Shown here: one piece after another, positions 1 to 5,681 of the stretch
Layout: each line of letters opens with the position of its first letter
Position numbering within the stretch: the first letter of the stretch is position 1
From: an uncultured Eubacteriales bacterium
Lineage (GTDB): Bacteria > Bacillota > Clostridia > Oscillospirales > CAG-382
NCBI GenBank assembly: GCA_900550505.1
Contig: URSI01000078.1
Coordinates: forward strand, 1-6,075
Length of the DNA: 6,075 bases
Reading direction: 5' to 3'
The notes under the pieces: generated by a model
What the model was told of the DNA's origin: nothing
Databases searched by the model: none
Seen by the model: only the letters and a program-made list of their open reading frames with translations
Program-made: the position numbers and the translations under genes

Positions 1-173
1 TTTTCATACCCAATATCAGAAAAGGACTGCTTGAAGGCGCCGATACATTTGCCGCGTTTGTGATAAGTAAGGGACAGACAAGACGTATAACGCTCTCTCT
101 GCCTTCGCTCACGGCTGAGGAGCGCGCAGTCATACTCGACGGTTCGCTGATCAATCACTACAAAAATTCGTAA
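1..173 (+). CDS. C-terminal end of a probable aconitase-family hydratase (partial, 5' end outside window)
   Basis: An open frame enters from the left edge (first full codon at position 3) and gives 56 residues before TAA at 171-173. The visible end reads IPNIRKGLLEG near its start and LTAEERAVILDGSLINHYK near its stop. This resembles, from memory, the C-terminus of aconitase/homoaconitase-type enzymes, which often end in a segment like L(T/S)xxERxIILAGxLINYY. If correct, it is a cytosolic Fe-S hydratase that isomerises citrate and isocitrate. The Fe-S cysteines and most active-site residues lie outside the window, so neither substrate nor catalytic state can be read. The gene runs toward the minus-strand S1 gene, with a hairpin between them. 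The assignment rests on a short tail; another member of the LeuC/AcnA superfamily is possible. Confidence 0.55.
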   Translation, partial: FIPNIRKGLLEGADTFAAFVISKGQTRRITLSLPSLTAEERAVILDGSLINHYKNS

Positions 174-192
174 ACAGCAGAAAAAAGTTGAT

Positions 193-231
193 AAAAAAAG
201 CGGGCGTCCGGCTTTGTACGCCGGGCGCCCG
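193..231 (-). terminator. Rho-independent terminator of the S1-domain gene, possibly shared with the convergent gene
   Basis: A 12-bp GC-rich stem pairs 201-212 with 220-231, with one G-U wobble and a 7-nt loop at 213-219. Read on the minus strand, the stem is followed by C and seven T (complement of A at 193-199), with a further T run at the complement of 181-186. It starts 19 nt after the TGA of the S1 gene. On the plus strand the stem is followed only by TTATGATGG, so termination of the aconitase-like transcript would be weaker. Confidence 0.9.
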
Positions 232-250
232 TTATGATGGTGCATAACGT

Positions 251-1192
251 TCAGTCGATGCGGGAAAAATCGGTCCGTATGATCCGTTCGCATTCCGCGG
301 GAGAATATTGCCACGTGTCCATGTGGTCTCCGGCCACAAAATATTTACCCGTCACGGCTTTTGTTTCTTTCATGCCGACGTCTACAATGGCAAGCTTGAT
401 CCGCATCTTTGAAGGTATTATGCTCTTTATGTAGACCGCCGCGCAACTGCCGACCGAAACGCCCTGCTTAAGCTCAGCCAATCCTGCGAGATTTGGTGCA
501 AGCTCCACGAAGATCCCGTAGCTTTCTATGCTGCGTATTATACCCATGACCGTCTGCCCCACGGAAAAAACTTCGCGGTTTTCCTGCCATGTCCCGAGCA
601 GTTCTTTATGAGTGAGCGTGAGCCTTCCGTCGATACCGGCAGGGCATTTTACCGCTACGCGGATCCGCTGCCCCAATTCGAACCTGTCGCTCGGATGCGA
701 TATCCTTGAGACCGACATACAATCGATACTGAGCAGCGATATGATGCCGCAGCCGATATCCACAAACGCGCCGAAATTTTCAAAATGGGTCACCCGTGCG
801 TCTATGATATCACCCGGAACAAGGCGGGAAACGAAATCGAGATAGCAGCTTTTCTGAGCCGCACGACGCGAAAGCAACGCCACCGGCTCTCCGTTTTTAC
901 CCGTGGTAAAACCGAACACTTTAAAGCATACGCTCTTTCCGACTCTTGTTATCACCGCAATATCCTTTACGTCGGTGCCGTCGGGATTGTAAGCACATTC
1001 GCTGCGCGGTATCAGCCCGCGCAGACCGTTCATATCCACTATAAGGTTGTGGTCGCCGTCACACATCACGGCACGTGCCTCAAGCAATGCGTCGTCATCG
1101 ATCGCCTTTTCAAGCATGTCGTACGAATTAAAATATCGCGCGCTCAGCTCGTCACGGAGCGCAAGTCCTTCAGGTGTATAAATCCGCTTCAA
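251..1192 (-). CDS. S1-domain RNA-binding protein (three S1/OB-fold modules), 313 aa
   Basis: This is a cytoplasmic protein made almost entirely of S1-type OB folds, so a role in RNA binding or translation is likely; the exact target is unknown. With the chosen start, residues about 36-112 form a first, diverged S1-like module (DHNLIVDMNGLRGLIPRSE). Residues about 125-200 form a canonical S1 domain (VTHFENFGAFVDIGCG, then RISHPSDRF and GRLTLTHKELLGTW). Residues about 208-272 form a third (GIIRSIESYGIFVELAPNLA). A tail of about 40 residues ends in SRID. It is often annotated as ribosomal protein S1, but it is shorter than E. coli S1 (six domains). The frame stays open upstream to a TTG at 1225, but the TTG at 1192 (protein MKRIYTPEG) has AAAGGA 9 nt before it, whereas 1225 has no Shine-Dalgarno. 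The gene is divergent from prfA, with 58 nt between starts, and ends at a strong terminator. Confidence 0.88.
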   Translation of the reverse strand: MKRIYTPEGLALRDELSARYFNSYDMLEKAIDDDALLEARAVMCDGDHNLIVDMNGLRGLIPRSECAYNPDGTDVKDIAVITRVGKSVCFKVFGFTTGKNGEPVALLSRRAAQKSCYLDFVSRLVPGDIIDARVTHFENFGAFVDIGCGIISLLSIDCMSVSRISHPSDRFELGQRIRVAVKCPAGIDGRLTLTHKELLGTWQENREVFSVGQTVMGIIRSIESYGIFVELAPNLAGLAELKQGVSVGSCAAVYIKSIIPSKMRIKLAIVDVGMKETKAVTGKYFVAGDHMDTWQYSPAECERIIRTDFSRID

Positions 1193-1201
1193 TTCCGAAC
1201 A

Positions 1202-1207
1202 TCCTTT
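1202..1207 (-). promoter_or_regulatory. Ribosome binding site deciding the S1 gene start
   Basis: On the minus strand this reads AAAGGA, followed by a 9-nt spacer (TGTTCGGAA) and TTG at 1192-1190. No purine-rich site precedes the other candidate TTG at 1225, where the upstream bases read ACATCATAGTAT. This favours the shorter protein. Both candidates are TTG, so the call relies on spacing and motif only. Confidence 0.6.
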
Positions 1208-1250
1208 CAATTTCCTACAATGCAAATACTATGATGTCAAGAGGACTTAT

Positions 1251-2315
1251 ATGTTAGACAAACTGTGTGAGATAGAAAAAAAATTTGATACGCTCAACCG
1301 GACGCTTTCCGAAGCGGATGTGGTGAGCGACATGAAGCGCTATACGGAATTGATGCGTGAATACAAAACGCTCGCACCGATAGTCGAAAAGTACCATGAG
1401 TACAAAAAGGCAAGCGCCGAATTCTCCGAGGCTCAGGAGCTGCTGAACAGCGGCGACAAAGAACTCAAGGAACTTGCCGAGGCCCAGTTCCATGAATCAA
1501 AATCGGCTCTTGAGAGACTCAACGACGAGCTTCGAGTGCTGTTGCTGCCGCGCGACCCCAACGACGACCGCAACGTCATCATGGAGATACGGGGCGGAGC
1601 AGGCGGCGAAGAAGCGGCGCTTTTTGCCGGCTCGCTTTACCGTATGTATACCATGTTCGCACAGGCAAACGGATTTTCCACAGAACTGATATACGCCAAC
1701 GAAACGGAGCTCGGCGGGATAAAAGAGGTTTCGTTTCTGGTCGAAGGAGACGGTGCCTATTCAAGACTTAAATTCGAAAGCGGCGTGCACAGGGTGCAGC
1801 GGGTGCCGGAGACCGAGGCTTCCGGCAGGATACACACTTCGACCGTTACCGTTGCCGTGCTGCCGGAGGCCGAGGATGTAGACGTTGAGCTGAACATGGA
1901 AGATGTGGAGATCACACGTCACCGTTCTGCCGGTGCGGGCGGACAGCACGTTAACAAAACCGAATCGGCAATAAGGCTGCTTCACAAGCCCACCGGGATC
2001 GTCGTGGACTGCCAGGACGAACGAAGCCAGTTCAAAAACAAGGATAAGGCCATAAAAATACTGAAGTCACGCCTTCTGGAGCTTGAGAGGAGCCGCGCAG
2101 CCGAAGCTGTATCGTCCGAACGGCGCAGTCAGGTCGGAACCGGAGACAGAAGCGAAAGGATACGCACATACAATTTTCCGCAGGGACGTGTAACGGACCA
2201 TCGTATAGGACTTTCGGTATACTATATTGACGAATTCATGAACGGCCGGCTGAACGAAATGATCGATGCGCTCGTCACGGCAGAGCGTGCAAAACAGCTC
2301 AGCGGGCAGGAATAA
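1251..2315 (+). CDS. prfA: Peptide chain release factor 1 (RF1), 354 aa
   Basis: RF1 enters the ribosomal A site at UAA or UAG and triggers hydrolysis of peptidyl-tRNA. The length is normal for the family. Residues about 1-110 form the helical N-terminal domain. The codon-recognition tripeptide of the PxT class is P186-E187-T188 within RVPETEASGRIHTS, which separates RF1 from RF2 (SPF). The catalytic GGQ is G230-G231-Q232 in SAGAGGQHVNKTESAIRL; its glutamine is the usual target of the PrmC methylase, but no prmC is present here. The conserved C-terminal segment TYNFPQGRVTDHRI is at about 306-319. The ATG at 1251 has AAGAGGA at 1239-1245, 5 nt upstream. The gene appears monocistronic. A possible weak promoter (TACAAT at 1216-1221) lies in the short gap to the divergent S1 gene, but its -35 is poor. 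Confidence 0.98.
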   Translation: MLDKLCEIEKKFDTLNRTLSEADVVSDMKRYTELMREYKTLAPIVEKYHEYKKASAEFSEAQELLNSGDKELKELAEAQFHESKSALERLNDELRVLLLPRDPNDDRNVIMEIRGGAGGEEAALFAGSLYRMYTMFAQANGFSTELIYANETELGGIKEVSFLVEGDGAYSRLKFESGVHRVQRVPETEASGRIHTSTVTVAVLPEAEDVDVELNMEDVEITRHRSAGAGGQHVNKTESAIRLLHKPTGIVVDCQDERSQFKNKDKAIKILKSRLLELERSRAAEAVSSERRSQVGTGDRSERIRTYNFPQGRVTDHRIGLSVYYIDEFMNGRLNEMIDALVTAERAKQLSGQE

Positions 2316-2412
2316 TCCCGGTCACAAACACCTGACCGCCCTTGAGCATTTAACGGCACGAACGACCGCTCTGTGATATCGACGCCAGATCAATACACCG
2401 CCGTGTTTAACG

Positions 2413-2452
2413 AAAAAACGCCTCCGGGAGGATTTTCCCGGAGGCGTTTTTT
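2413..2452. terminator. Bidirectional Rho-independent terminator between prfA and the rny-ymdB-yajC operon
   Basis: An 11-bp perfect GC-rich stem pairs 2419-2429 with 2436-2446 around a 6-nt loop. It is flanked by six A on the left (2413-2418) and six T on the right (2447-2452), so either strand transcribes a hairpin followed by six U. It serves prfA (stop at 2315, about 98 nt before) and yajC (stop at 2492, about 40 nt away on the other strand). The 95 nt between the prfA stop and this element hold nothing I can recognise. Confidence 0.95.
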
Positions 2453-2491
2453 CTGTCCGACCCGGATTCACATCATGGTCAAGGCCGGATG

Positions 2492-2863
2492 TTATTCGTC
2501 GTCGTCATCGTCATCGACAGCTTCCGCTCTCTCGTCTATGGTAGCTATCGCCCAGCGGTGCACTATAAGCTTCTGACCTGCGGAGTCGATGGTGATCTTG
2601 TCATCCTTGATGAATTTCACCTTGCCGATAATGCCGCCGTTAGTAGTGACCGTGTCACCTACTGCAAGGCTGTTGCGCAAAGCACGCTGCTCCTTGTCAC
2701 GCTTGTTCTGCGGTCTTATTATGAAAAAGTAAAAGACCACGACCAGCAGCAGCAACGGAATGAGTCCGGCAAAACTCGAAAGGAAACTCGTGCCTGAGCC
2801 CTCCGAAGTCGCGGCGGACACCGCATCGGATGCCGTGTCAAATAAAATTCTCAGATTGTGCAT
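2492..2863 (-). CDS. yajC: YajC, Sec translocase accessory subunit, 123 aa
   Basis: YajC is a small single-pass membrane protein that associates with SecDF and YidC around SecYEG. The visible architecture fits. A short N-terminus is followed by one hydrophobic helix at about 32-49 (PLLLLVVVFYFFII), then the signature RPQNKRDKEQ at 50-59 at the membrane face. A compact cytoplasmic domain follows, with VGDTVTTNGGIIGKV at about 68-82. The C-terminus is a run of aspartates (VDDDDDDE), encoded by a short GAC/GAT codon repeat. The ATG at 2863 has AAAGGA 9 nt upstream. It lies 55 nt downstream of ymdB on the same strand with no terminator between, so it is probably the last gene of the rny operon. 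secD and secF, frequent neighbours of yajC, are not in the window. Confidence 0.95.
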   Translation of the reverse strand: MHNLRILFDTASDAVSAATSEGSGTSFLSSFAGLIPLLLLVVVFYFFIIRPQNKRDKEQRALRNSLAVGDTVTTNGGIIGKVKFIKDDKITIDSAGQKLIVHRWAIATIDERAEAVDDDDDDE

Positions 2864-2918
2864 TTTCTCTTTTCCTTTGTTTATTTTGTTGACTTATTAT
2901 TGATACGACCACGCTGAG

Positions 2919-3689
2919 TCACTCGTCGACCCTTACCCTTTCAACGGAAACGGCCCTTCCGTGCCCGTCAAACTCCGCGACGACACCGCAGACTGCTGCG
3001 GGTCCGTCCGCAACAGCGAATTTTTCATTCAGCCGGGTAACAAATCTTCTGACGATAATGTCCGTTTTTGCCCCGAGTATGCTCTCCCGCGCACCGCACA
3101 TACCGAGATCGCTGATATACGCACAGCCTCTCAGGATCTGCTCGTCGGCCGTCTGCACATGGGTATGTGTGCCGAACACCGCGCTTACACGATCGGCAAA
3201 CCTGTTGACAAACGCAAGCTTTTCGCTCGTCGCTTCAGCGTGGAGATCCACGACCACCATATCGTAATTGCCGCGCTCGCGTTCGAGCAGGCGTTCCATA
3301 GCCGAAAACGGAGAATCCGCAGCAGACATAAAAGTCTGGCCTACAAGGCTCACGGTCATCAGCCTGCCCGCAAAAACACGTGTTATCACATATCCGTTAC
3401 CCACCGGCGAATCGGTGATGTTCAGCGGACGCAGGACATTCGGATGCGCGTCCATGAAATCGAATATTTCGGTAAAACGCAGCGAATGGTTGCCGCCGGT
3501 GACCACGTCCGCTCCCGCTTCAAGCAGGGCACGAGCGCTCTTTACGGTCATACCGTTGGGTTCGGCGCTGTTTTCACCGTTGACTATGACAACATCCGCT
3601 CCCGTACGCTGTTTCAACTCACGCAAGTGAGAAGTTACGCTCCTTACGCCGCAATTCCCCACGACATCGCCTAATGCAAGTATCTTCAT
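2919..3689 (-). CDS. ymdB: YmdB-family metallophosphoesterase (2',3'-cyclic nucleotide phosphodiesterase type), 256 aa
   Basis: The family is a dinuclear-metal calcineurin-like phosphodiesterase. In Bacillus subtilis YmdB hydrolyses 2',3'-cyclic nucleotides and influences biofilm and motility decisions; an effect on RNA metabolism fits its position beside RNase Y. Predicted metal and catalytic residues are present at the B. subtilis spacing: D8 (GDVVGNCG), E39-N40 (NGENSA), N67-H68 (GGNHS), H150 (DLHAEATSEK), H175 and H177 (FGTHTHVQTADE). The length is normal. One difference is in the loop after the N-H pair, where the common W-D is replaced by L-R (GNHSLRFTEIF). The ATG at 3689 lies 7 nt beyond the rny stop and has no good Shine-Dalgarno, so translation is probably coupled to the RNase Y reading frame. 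Broken translation of rny could therefore lower YmdB. Confidence 0.94.
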   Translation of the reverse strand: MKILALGDVVGNCGVRSVTSHLRELKQRTGADVVIVNGENSAEPNGMTVKSARALLEAGADVVTGGNHSLRFTEIFDFMDAHPNVLRPLNITDSPVGNGYVITRVFAGRLMTVSLVGQTFMSAADSPFSAMERLLERERGNYDMVVVDLHAEATSEKLAFVNRFADRVSAVFGTHTHVQTADEQILRGCAYISDLGMCGARESILGAKTDIIVRRFVTRLNEKFAVADGPAAVCGVVAEFDGHGRAVSVERVRVDE

Positions 3690-3696
3690 AGCCCGC

Positions 3697-4599
3697 TTAT
3701 TTTGCGTAATCCGACGCGCGTGTCTCGCGTATCACGTTGACCTTTATCTGACCCGGATACTCAAGCTCCGCCTCAATCTTTCTCGATATCTCATGAGCTA
3801 TAAGCTGTATCCTGTCGTCACCGATCTCCTCGGGCTTGACCATTATGCGCACCTCACGGCCCGCCTGAATGGCAAAGGATTTTTCTATGCCGCTGAAGCT
3901 GCTCGCGATCTCCTCGAGCCTTTGCAGCCGTTTGATATATGTCTCAAGATTCTCGCGCCTTGCGCCGGGGCGTGCGGCACTTATGGCGTCTGCCGCCTGA
4001 ACTATCATTGCAATGAGCGTAGTCGGCTCGACGTCACCGTGGTGAGCCTCTATCGCATGCACGACTTCTCTGCTCTCTTTGTACTTCTTGGCAAGGTCCA
4101 CACCTATCTGAACATGAGACCCGTCTATCTCGTGGTCTACCGCTTTGCCGATGTCGTGCAGCAATCCCGCACGCTTAGCAAGATTCGCGTCCGCGCCCAG
4201 TTCATATGCCATCATGCCCGAAATGAGCGACACCTCCACCGAGTGTCTGAGCACATTCTGACCGTAGCTAGTACGGTAACGAAGCCGCCCGAGTACCCTG
4301 ACAAGCTCATGGTTTATACCGTGGACACCCGTCTCAAATGTGGCCGCTTCGCCCTCTTTTTTGATGATCTGCTCGACTTCTTTTCGTGCTTTCTCGACCA
4401 TCTCTTCTATCCTTGACGGATGTATTCGTCCGTCGGAAATAAGCTTTTCGAGCGCCAGCCGGGCTATCTCGCGCCTGACGGGGTCAAAGCACGACACGGT
4501 TATGGCCTCAGGCGTATCATCTATCACCAGGTCAACGCCGGTAAGCGTCTCTATGGATCTGATGTTTCTTCCTTCACGTCCTATTATACGACCCTTCAT
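3697..4599 (-). CDS. rny: RNase Y, C-terminal part (KH and HD domains), separated from its N-terminus by a frameshift
   Basis: This 300-residue ORF carries the RNA-binding and catalytic half of RNase Y, the endonuclease that initiates decay of many mRNAs in Firmicutes. The KH motif is GRIIGREGRNIR (3-14), followed by IDDTPEAI. The HD domain includes H119 (QNVLRHSVEV), the metal-binding pair H148-D149 (LLHDIGKA), H186-H187 (EAHHGD) and D204 (AADAISAARPGAR). The end, VIRETRASDYAK, is the normal RNase Y terminus. The first ATG (4599) is an internal methionine of the family (normally LPNDEMKGR) and has no Shine-Dalgarno. The same frame continues upstream and encodes AEATVSVVDLPNDE, a normal linker, so the open frame is really the remainder of one gene. 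Its ATG overlaps the upstream stop as ATGA. If translated alone it would be soluble and lack the anchor. ymdB follows after 7 nt. Confidence 0.95.
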   Translation of the reverse strand: MKGRIIGREGRNIRSIETLTGVDLVIDDTPEAITVSCFDPVRREIARLALEKLISDGRIHPSRIEEMVEKARKEVEQIIKKEGEAATFETGVHGINHELVRVLGRLRYRTSYGQNVLRHSVEVSLISGMMAYELGADANLAKRAGLLHDIGKAVDHEIDGSHVQIGVDLAKKYKESREVVHAIEAHHGDVEPTTLIAMIVQAADAISAARPGARRENLETYIKRLQRLEEIASSFSGIEKSFAIQAGREVRIMVKPEEIGDDRIQLIAHEISRKIEAELEYPGQIKVNVIRETRASDYAK

Positions 4600-5252
4600 T
4601 TCGTCGTTGGGCAGATCAACGACCGATACGGTCGCCTCGGCAACACTGTCGGCAGCACGTGATCCGCAGCACAGCGCTGTATCGCAAGTGCTATTATACT
4701 CTTGGCCTTCTCATCTGCGGTCTCCTTATACTCCTGTTCCACGGCAGCCAGACGGGCGGCCATTTCATAGCGCGCCTCCTCCTCTACACGACCGACAAGA
4801 TGATCACGAGCCTCCGCACGTGTCATGCCTGATATGTTCTCAAGCTCCTTCAGCTGTTCCTCCTTTACCTGCTCGACAGACTCCTTTGCATCGTTATATT
4901 CTTTGATCTTTTTATTTAGAGTTTCCTCTTTCTTGTCAAGATTGTCAAGCTTTCTGTCCAGATTCTCTTCCTTCTGTACCGCCCGTCTCTCAAGTCTTGC
5001 GACCTCGTTACGACGCTCTTTGATCTCGCGCTCCGCCTCGTTTTTCTGTCTGAGGATGTCCTCTTTGGCCTCCACGAGCATTTCTTTTTTCGCAGACTCG
5101 GCAGCCTTTCTTCCCTCGTCCTTCAGGCGCTCCGCCTCAAGCTCCGCAGAGCCGATCGCCTTTTCGGCAGTTTTTTTGCGAAAAAATATGCCCGAAGAAA
5201 AGCCTATGCCCAACGCCGCAGCAGCGACGATGACATAATACAACCAATCCAT
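4596..5252 (-). CDS. rny: RNase Y, N-terminal part (membrane anchor and coiled coil), ending in an out-of-frame tail
   Basis: This 218-residue ORF is the front part of RNase Y. A single membrane helix (about 4-24) is followed by FFRKK. A long charged coiled coil (about 28-185) drives dimerisation, and the family sequence AIQRCAADHV ends at V199. From residue 200 the protein reads LPTVLPRRPYRSLICPTTK, which is the wrong-frame reading of the conserved linker, and stops at TGA 4596-4598. Joined in frame, with the 14-nt repeat collapsed, the two parts make 513 residues, close to the 520 of B. subtilis RNase Y. The ATG at 5252 has GGAGGT at 5259-5264, 6 nt upstream, the strongest ribosome site in the window, so this front part should be well translated. 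As written it lacks the KH and HD domains and cannot be a nuclease alone. Confidence 0.93.
   Translation of the reverse strand: MDWLYYVIVAAAALGIGFSSGIFFRKKTAEKAIGSAELEAERLKDEGRKAAESAKKEMLVEAKEDILRQKNEAEREIKERRNEVARLERRAVQKEENLDRKLDNLDKKEETLNKKIKEYNDAKESVEQVKEEQLKELENISGMTRAEARDHLVGRVEEEARYEMAARLAAVEQEYKETADEKAKSIIALAIQRCAADHVLPTVLPRRPYRSLICPTTK
4652..4672 (-). repeat. 14-nt imperfect tandem repeat at the rny frameshift junction
   Basis: On the minus strand GTGCTGC occurs at 4672-4666 and again at 4658-4652, exactly 14 nt apart. The two 14-nt units starting at GCT compare as GCTGCGGATCACGT and GCTGCCGACAGTGT, with 9 of 14 positions equal. They encode AADHV and AADSV in their own frames, and most differences are synonymous. 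Fourteen is not a multiple of three, so the extra unit shifts the frame. Removing one unit gives RCAADSVAEATVSVV or RCAADHVAEATVSVV, both normal for RNase Y. Confidence 0.85.
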
Positions 5253-5584
5253 TTATTTACCTCCAAAACCGGATTTCATTGCCTTTTTCGGGGTAAATAC
5301 ACGCCTTGTGCGCAGCCATGCAACTGCGCGCAACGACACAAGGTTATCTCATTGACCTTTTCCGGACACGAAAATATGACCGTGGCACGAGCGCGCCGCC
5401 GGTGTTTTTTCTCCTGCTCTCTCCCCGTTTTCTCACGGGACCGGATCTATTTCGCCGCAATACACCGCGCCGTACATGACGCAATGCTCCGCGACCGCCG
5501 CACTCCATCTGAAGCGCAGCGGAGAAATGCAAAATGATTTAAGAGTATATATGTCAACGATAAACCTTCCGAAAAAGGTATCGA
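5253..5584 (-). promoter_or_regulatory. Long structured 5' leader of the rny operon
   Basis: About 330 nt separate the predicted transcription start (near 5584) from the rny ATG, with no credible protein gene. The middle is GC-rich and can form several hairpins. At the 5' end, 5558-5562 pairs with 5579-5583 and 5565-5568 with 5575-5578. A 10-bp stem pairs 5495-5504 with 5513-5522 (two G-U pairs). Nearest the gene, 5304-5310 pairs with 5337-5343 and 5311-5315 with 5324-5328, leaving an 8-nt bulge and an 8-nt loop. A purine-rich linker (minus strand of about 5401-5425) lies between them. No T run follows any stem, so none is an obvious terminator. I do not recognise a known riboswitch or small-RNA family here. 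Confidence 0.55.
5304..5343 (-). other. Bulged hairpin 50 nt upstream of the rny ribosome site
   Basis: CCTTGTG and CACAAGG form a 7-bp outer stem. CGCAG and CTGCG form a 5-bp inner stem closed by an 8-nt loop, with an 8-nt bulge on one side. Part of the outer arm (5340-5344) could instead pair with 5355-5359 in a competing 5-bp hairpin, so two states are mutually exclusive. Function is not known. Confidence 0.5.
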
Positions 5585-5590
5585 TGGTTA

Positions 5591-5619
5591 ATTATACACC
5601 ACGTTTACCTGTTTGTAAA
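5591..5619 (-). promoter_or_regulatory. Sigma-70/SigA-type promoter for the rny-ymdB-yajC operon
   Basis: On the minus strand, TTTACA (5619-5614) is followed by exactly 17 nt and then a perfect TATAAT (5596-5591). The -35 box matches five of six consensus bases. The predicted start is near 5584, just at the first hairpin of the leader. An A/T-rich stretch lies immediately upstream (5620-5660), as in strong Firmicutes promoters. Confidence 0.8.
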
Positions 5620-5648
5620 GTTTTTTTTCATCATTTTTGCGTATTTTG

Positions 5649-5677
5649 TTGTTTTTCGCACCGCAATATTGTATAAT
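5649..5677 (+). promoter_or_regulatory. Probable SigA-type promoter for the cysteine desulfurase gene
   Basis: A perfect TATAAT at 5672-5677 is preceded at 17 nt by TTGTTT (5649-5654), a weak -35 with only TTG conserved. The predicted start is near 5684, giving a leader of about 80 nt to the ATG at 5763. It faces away from the rny promoter, and the two -10 boxes are about 75 nt apart. Confidence 0.6.
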
Positions 5678-5681
5678 CATG

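Noticed and set aside
785..1234. 149-codon plus-strand ORF opposite the S1 gene
   Set aside because: It is the antisense shadow of a clear S1-domain protein and has no family features or ribosome site.
1212..1240. TTGACA on the minus strand (1240-1235) as promoter of the S1 gene
   Set aside because: The matching -10 at 17 nt is TAGGAA, and its start site would fall at or inside the ribosome site of TTG 1192.
1806..1814. PET instead of PVT/PAT as an altered RF1 codon-recognition motif
   Set aside because: The middle residue of PxT varies, and PET is, to my knowledge, usual in Firmicutes RF1.
2493..2517. GAC/GAT codon repeat as a phase-variable microsatellite in yajC
   Set aside because: It is short, imperfect, in whole codons, and encodes only a variable acidic tail; a change would not shift the frame.
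2961..3674. 237-codon plus-strand ORF opposite ymdB
   Set aside because: The minus strand encodes all YmdB catalytic motifs; this long antisense frame is a composition effect.
4640..4680. Programmed -1 ribosomal frameshift joining the two rny parts
   Set aside because: A -1 shift after V199 would give a full protein with five extra residues, but there is no slippery heptamer at CAC GTG CTG CCG and I see no obvious stimulatory structure. Not excluded, but not supported.
5304..5343. Hairpin as a terminator before rny
   Set aside because: No T run follows the stem on either strand.
5344..5532. Arginine-rich 62-codon ORF on the minus strand upstream of rny
   Set aside because: It begins at TTG with no ribosome site, has no recognisable motif, and lies in a GC-rich structured leader; an opposite-strand ORF of similar length is equally unconvincing.
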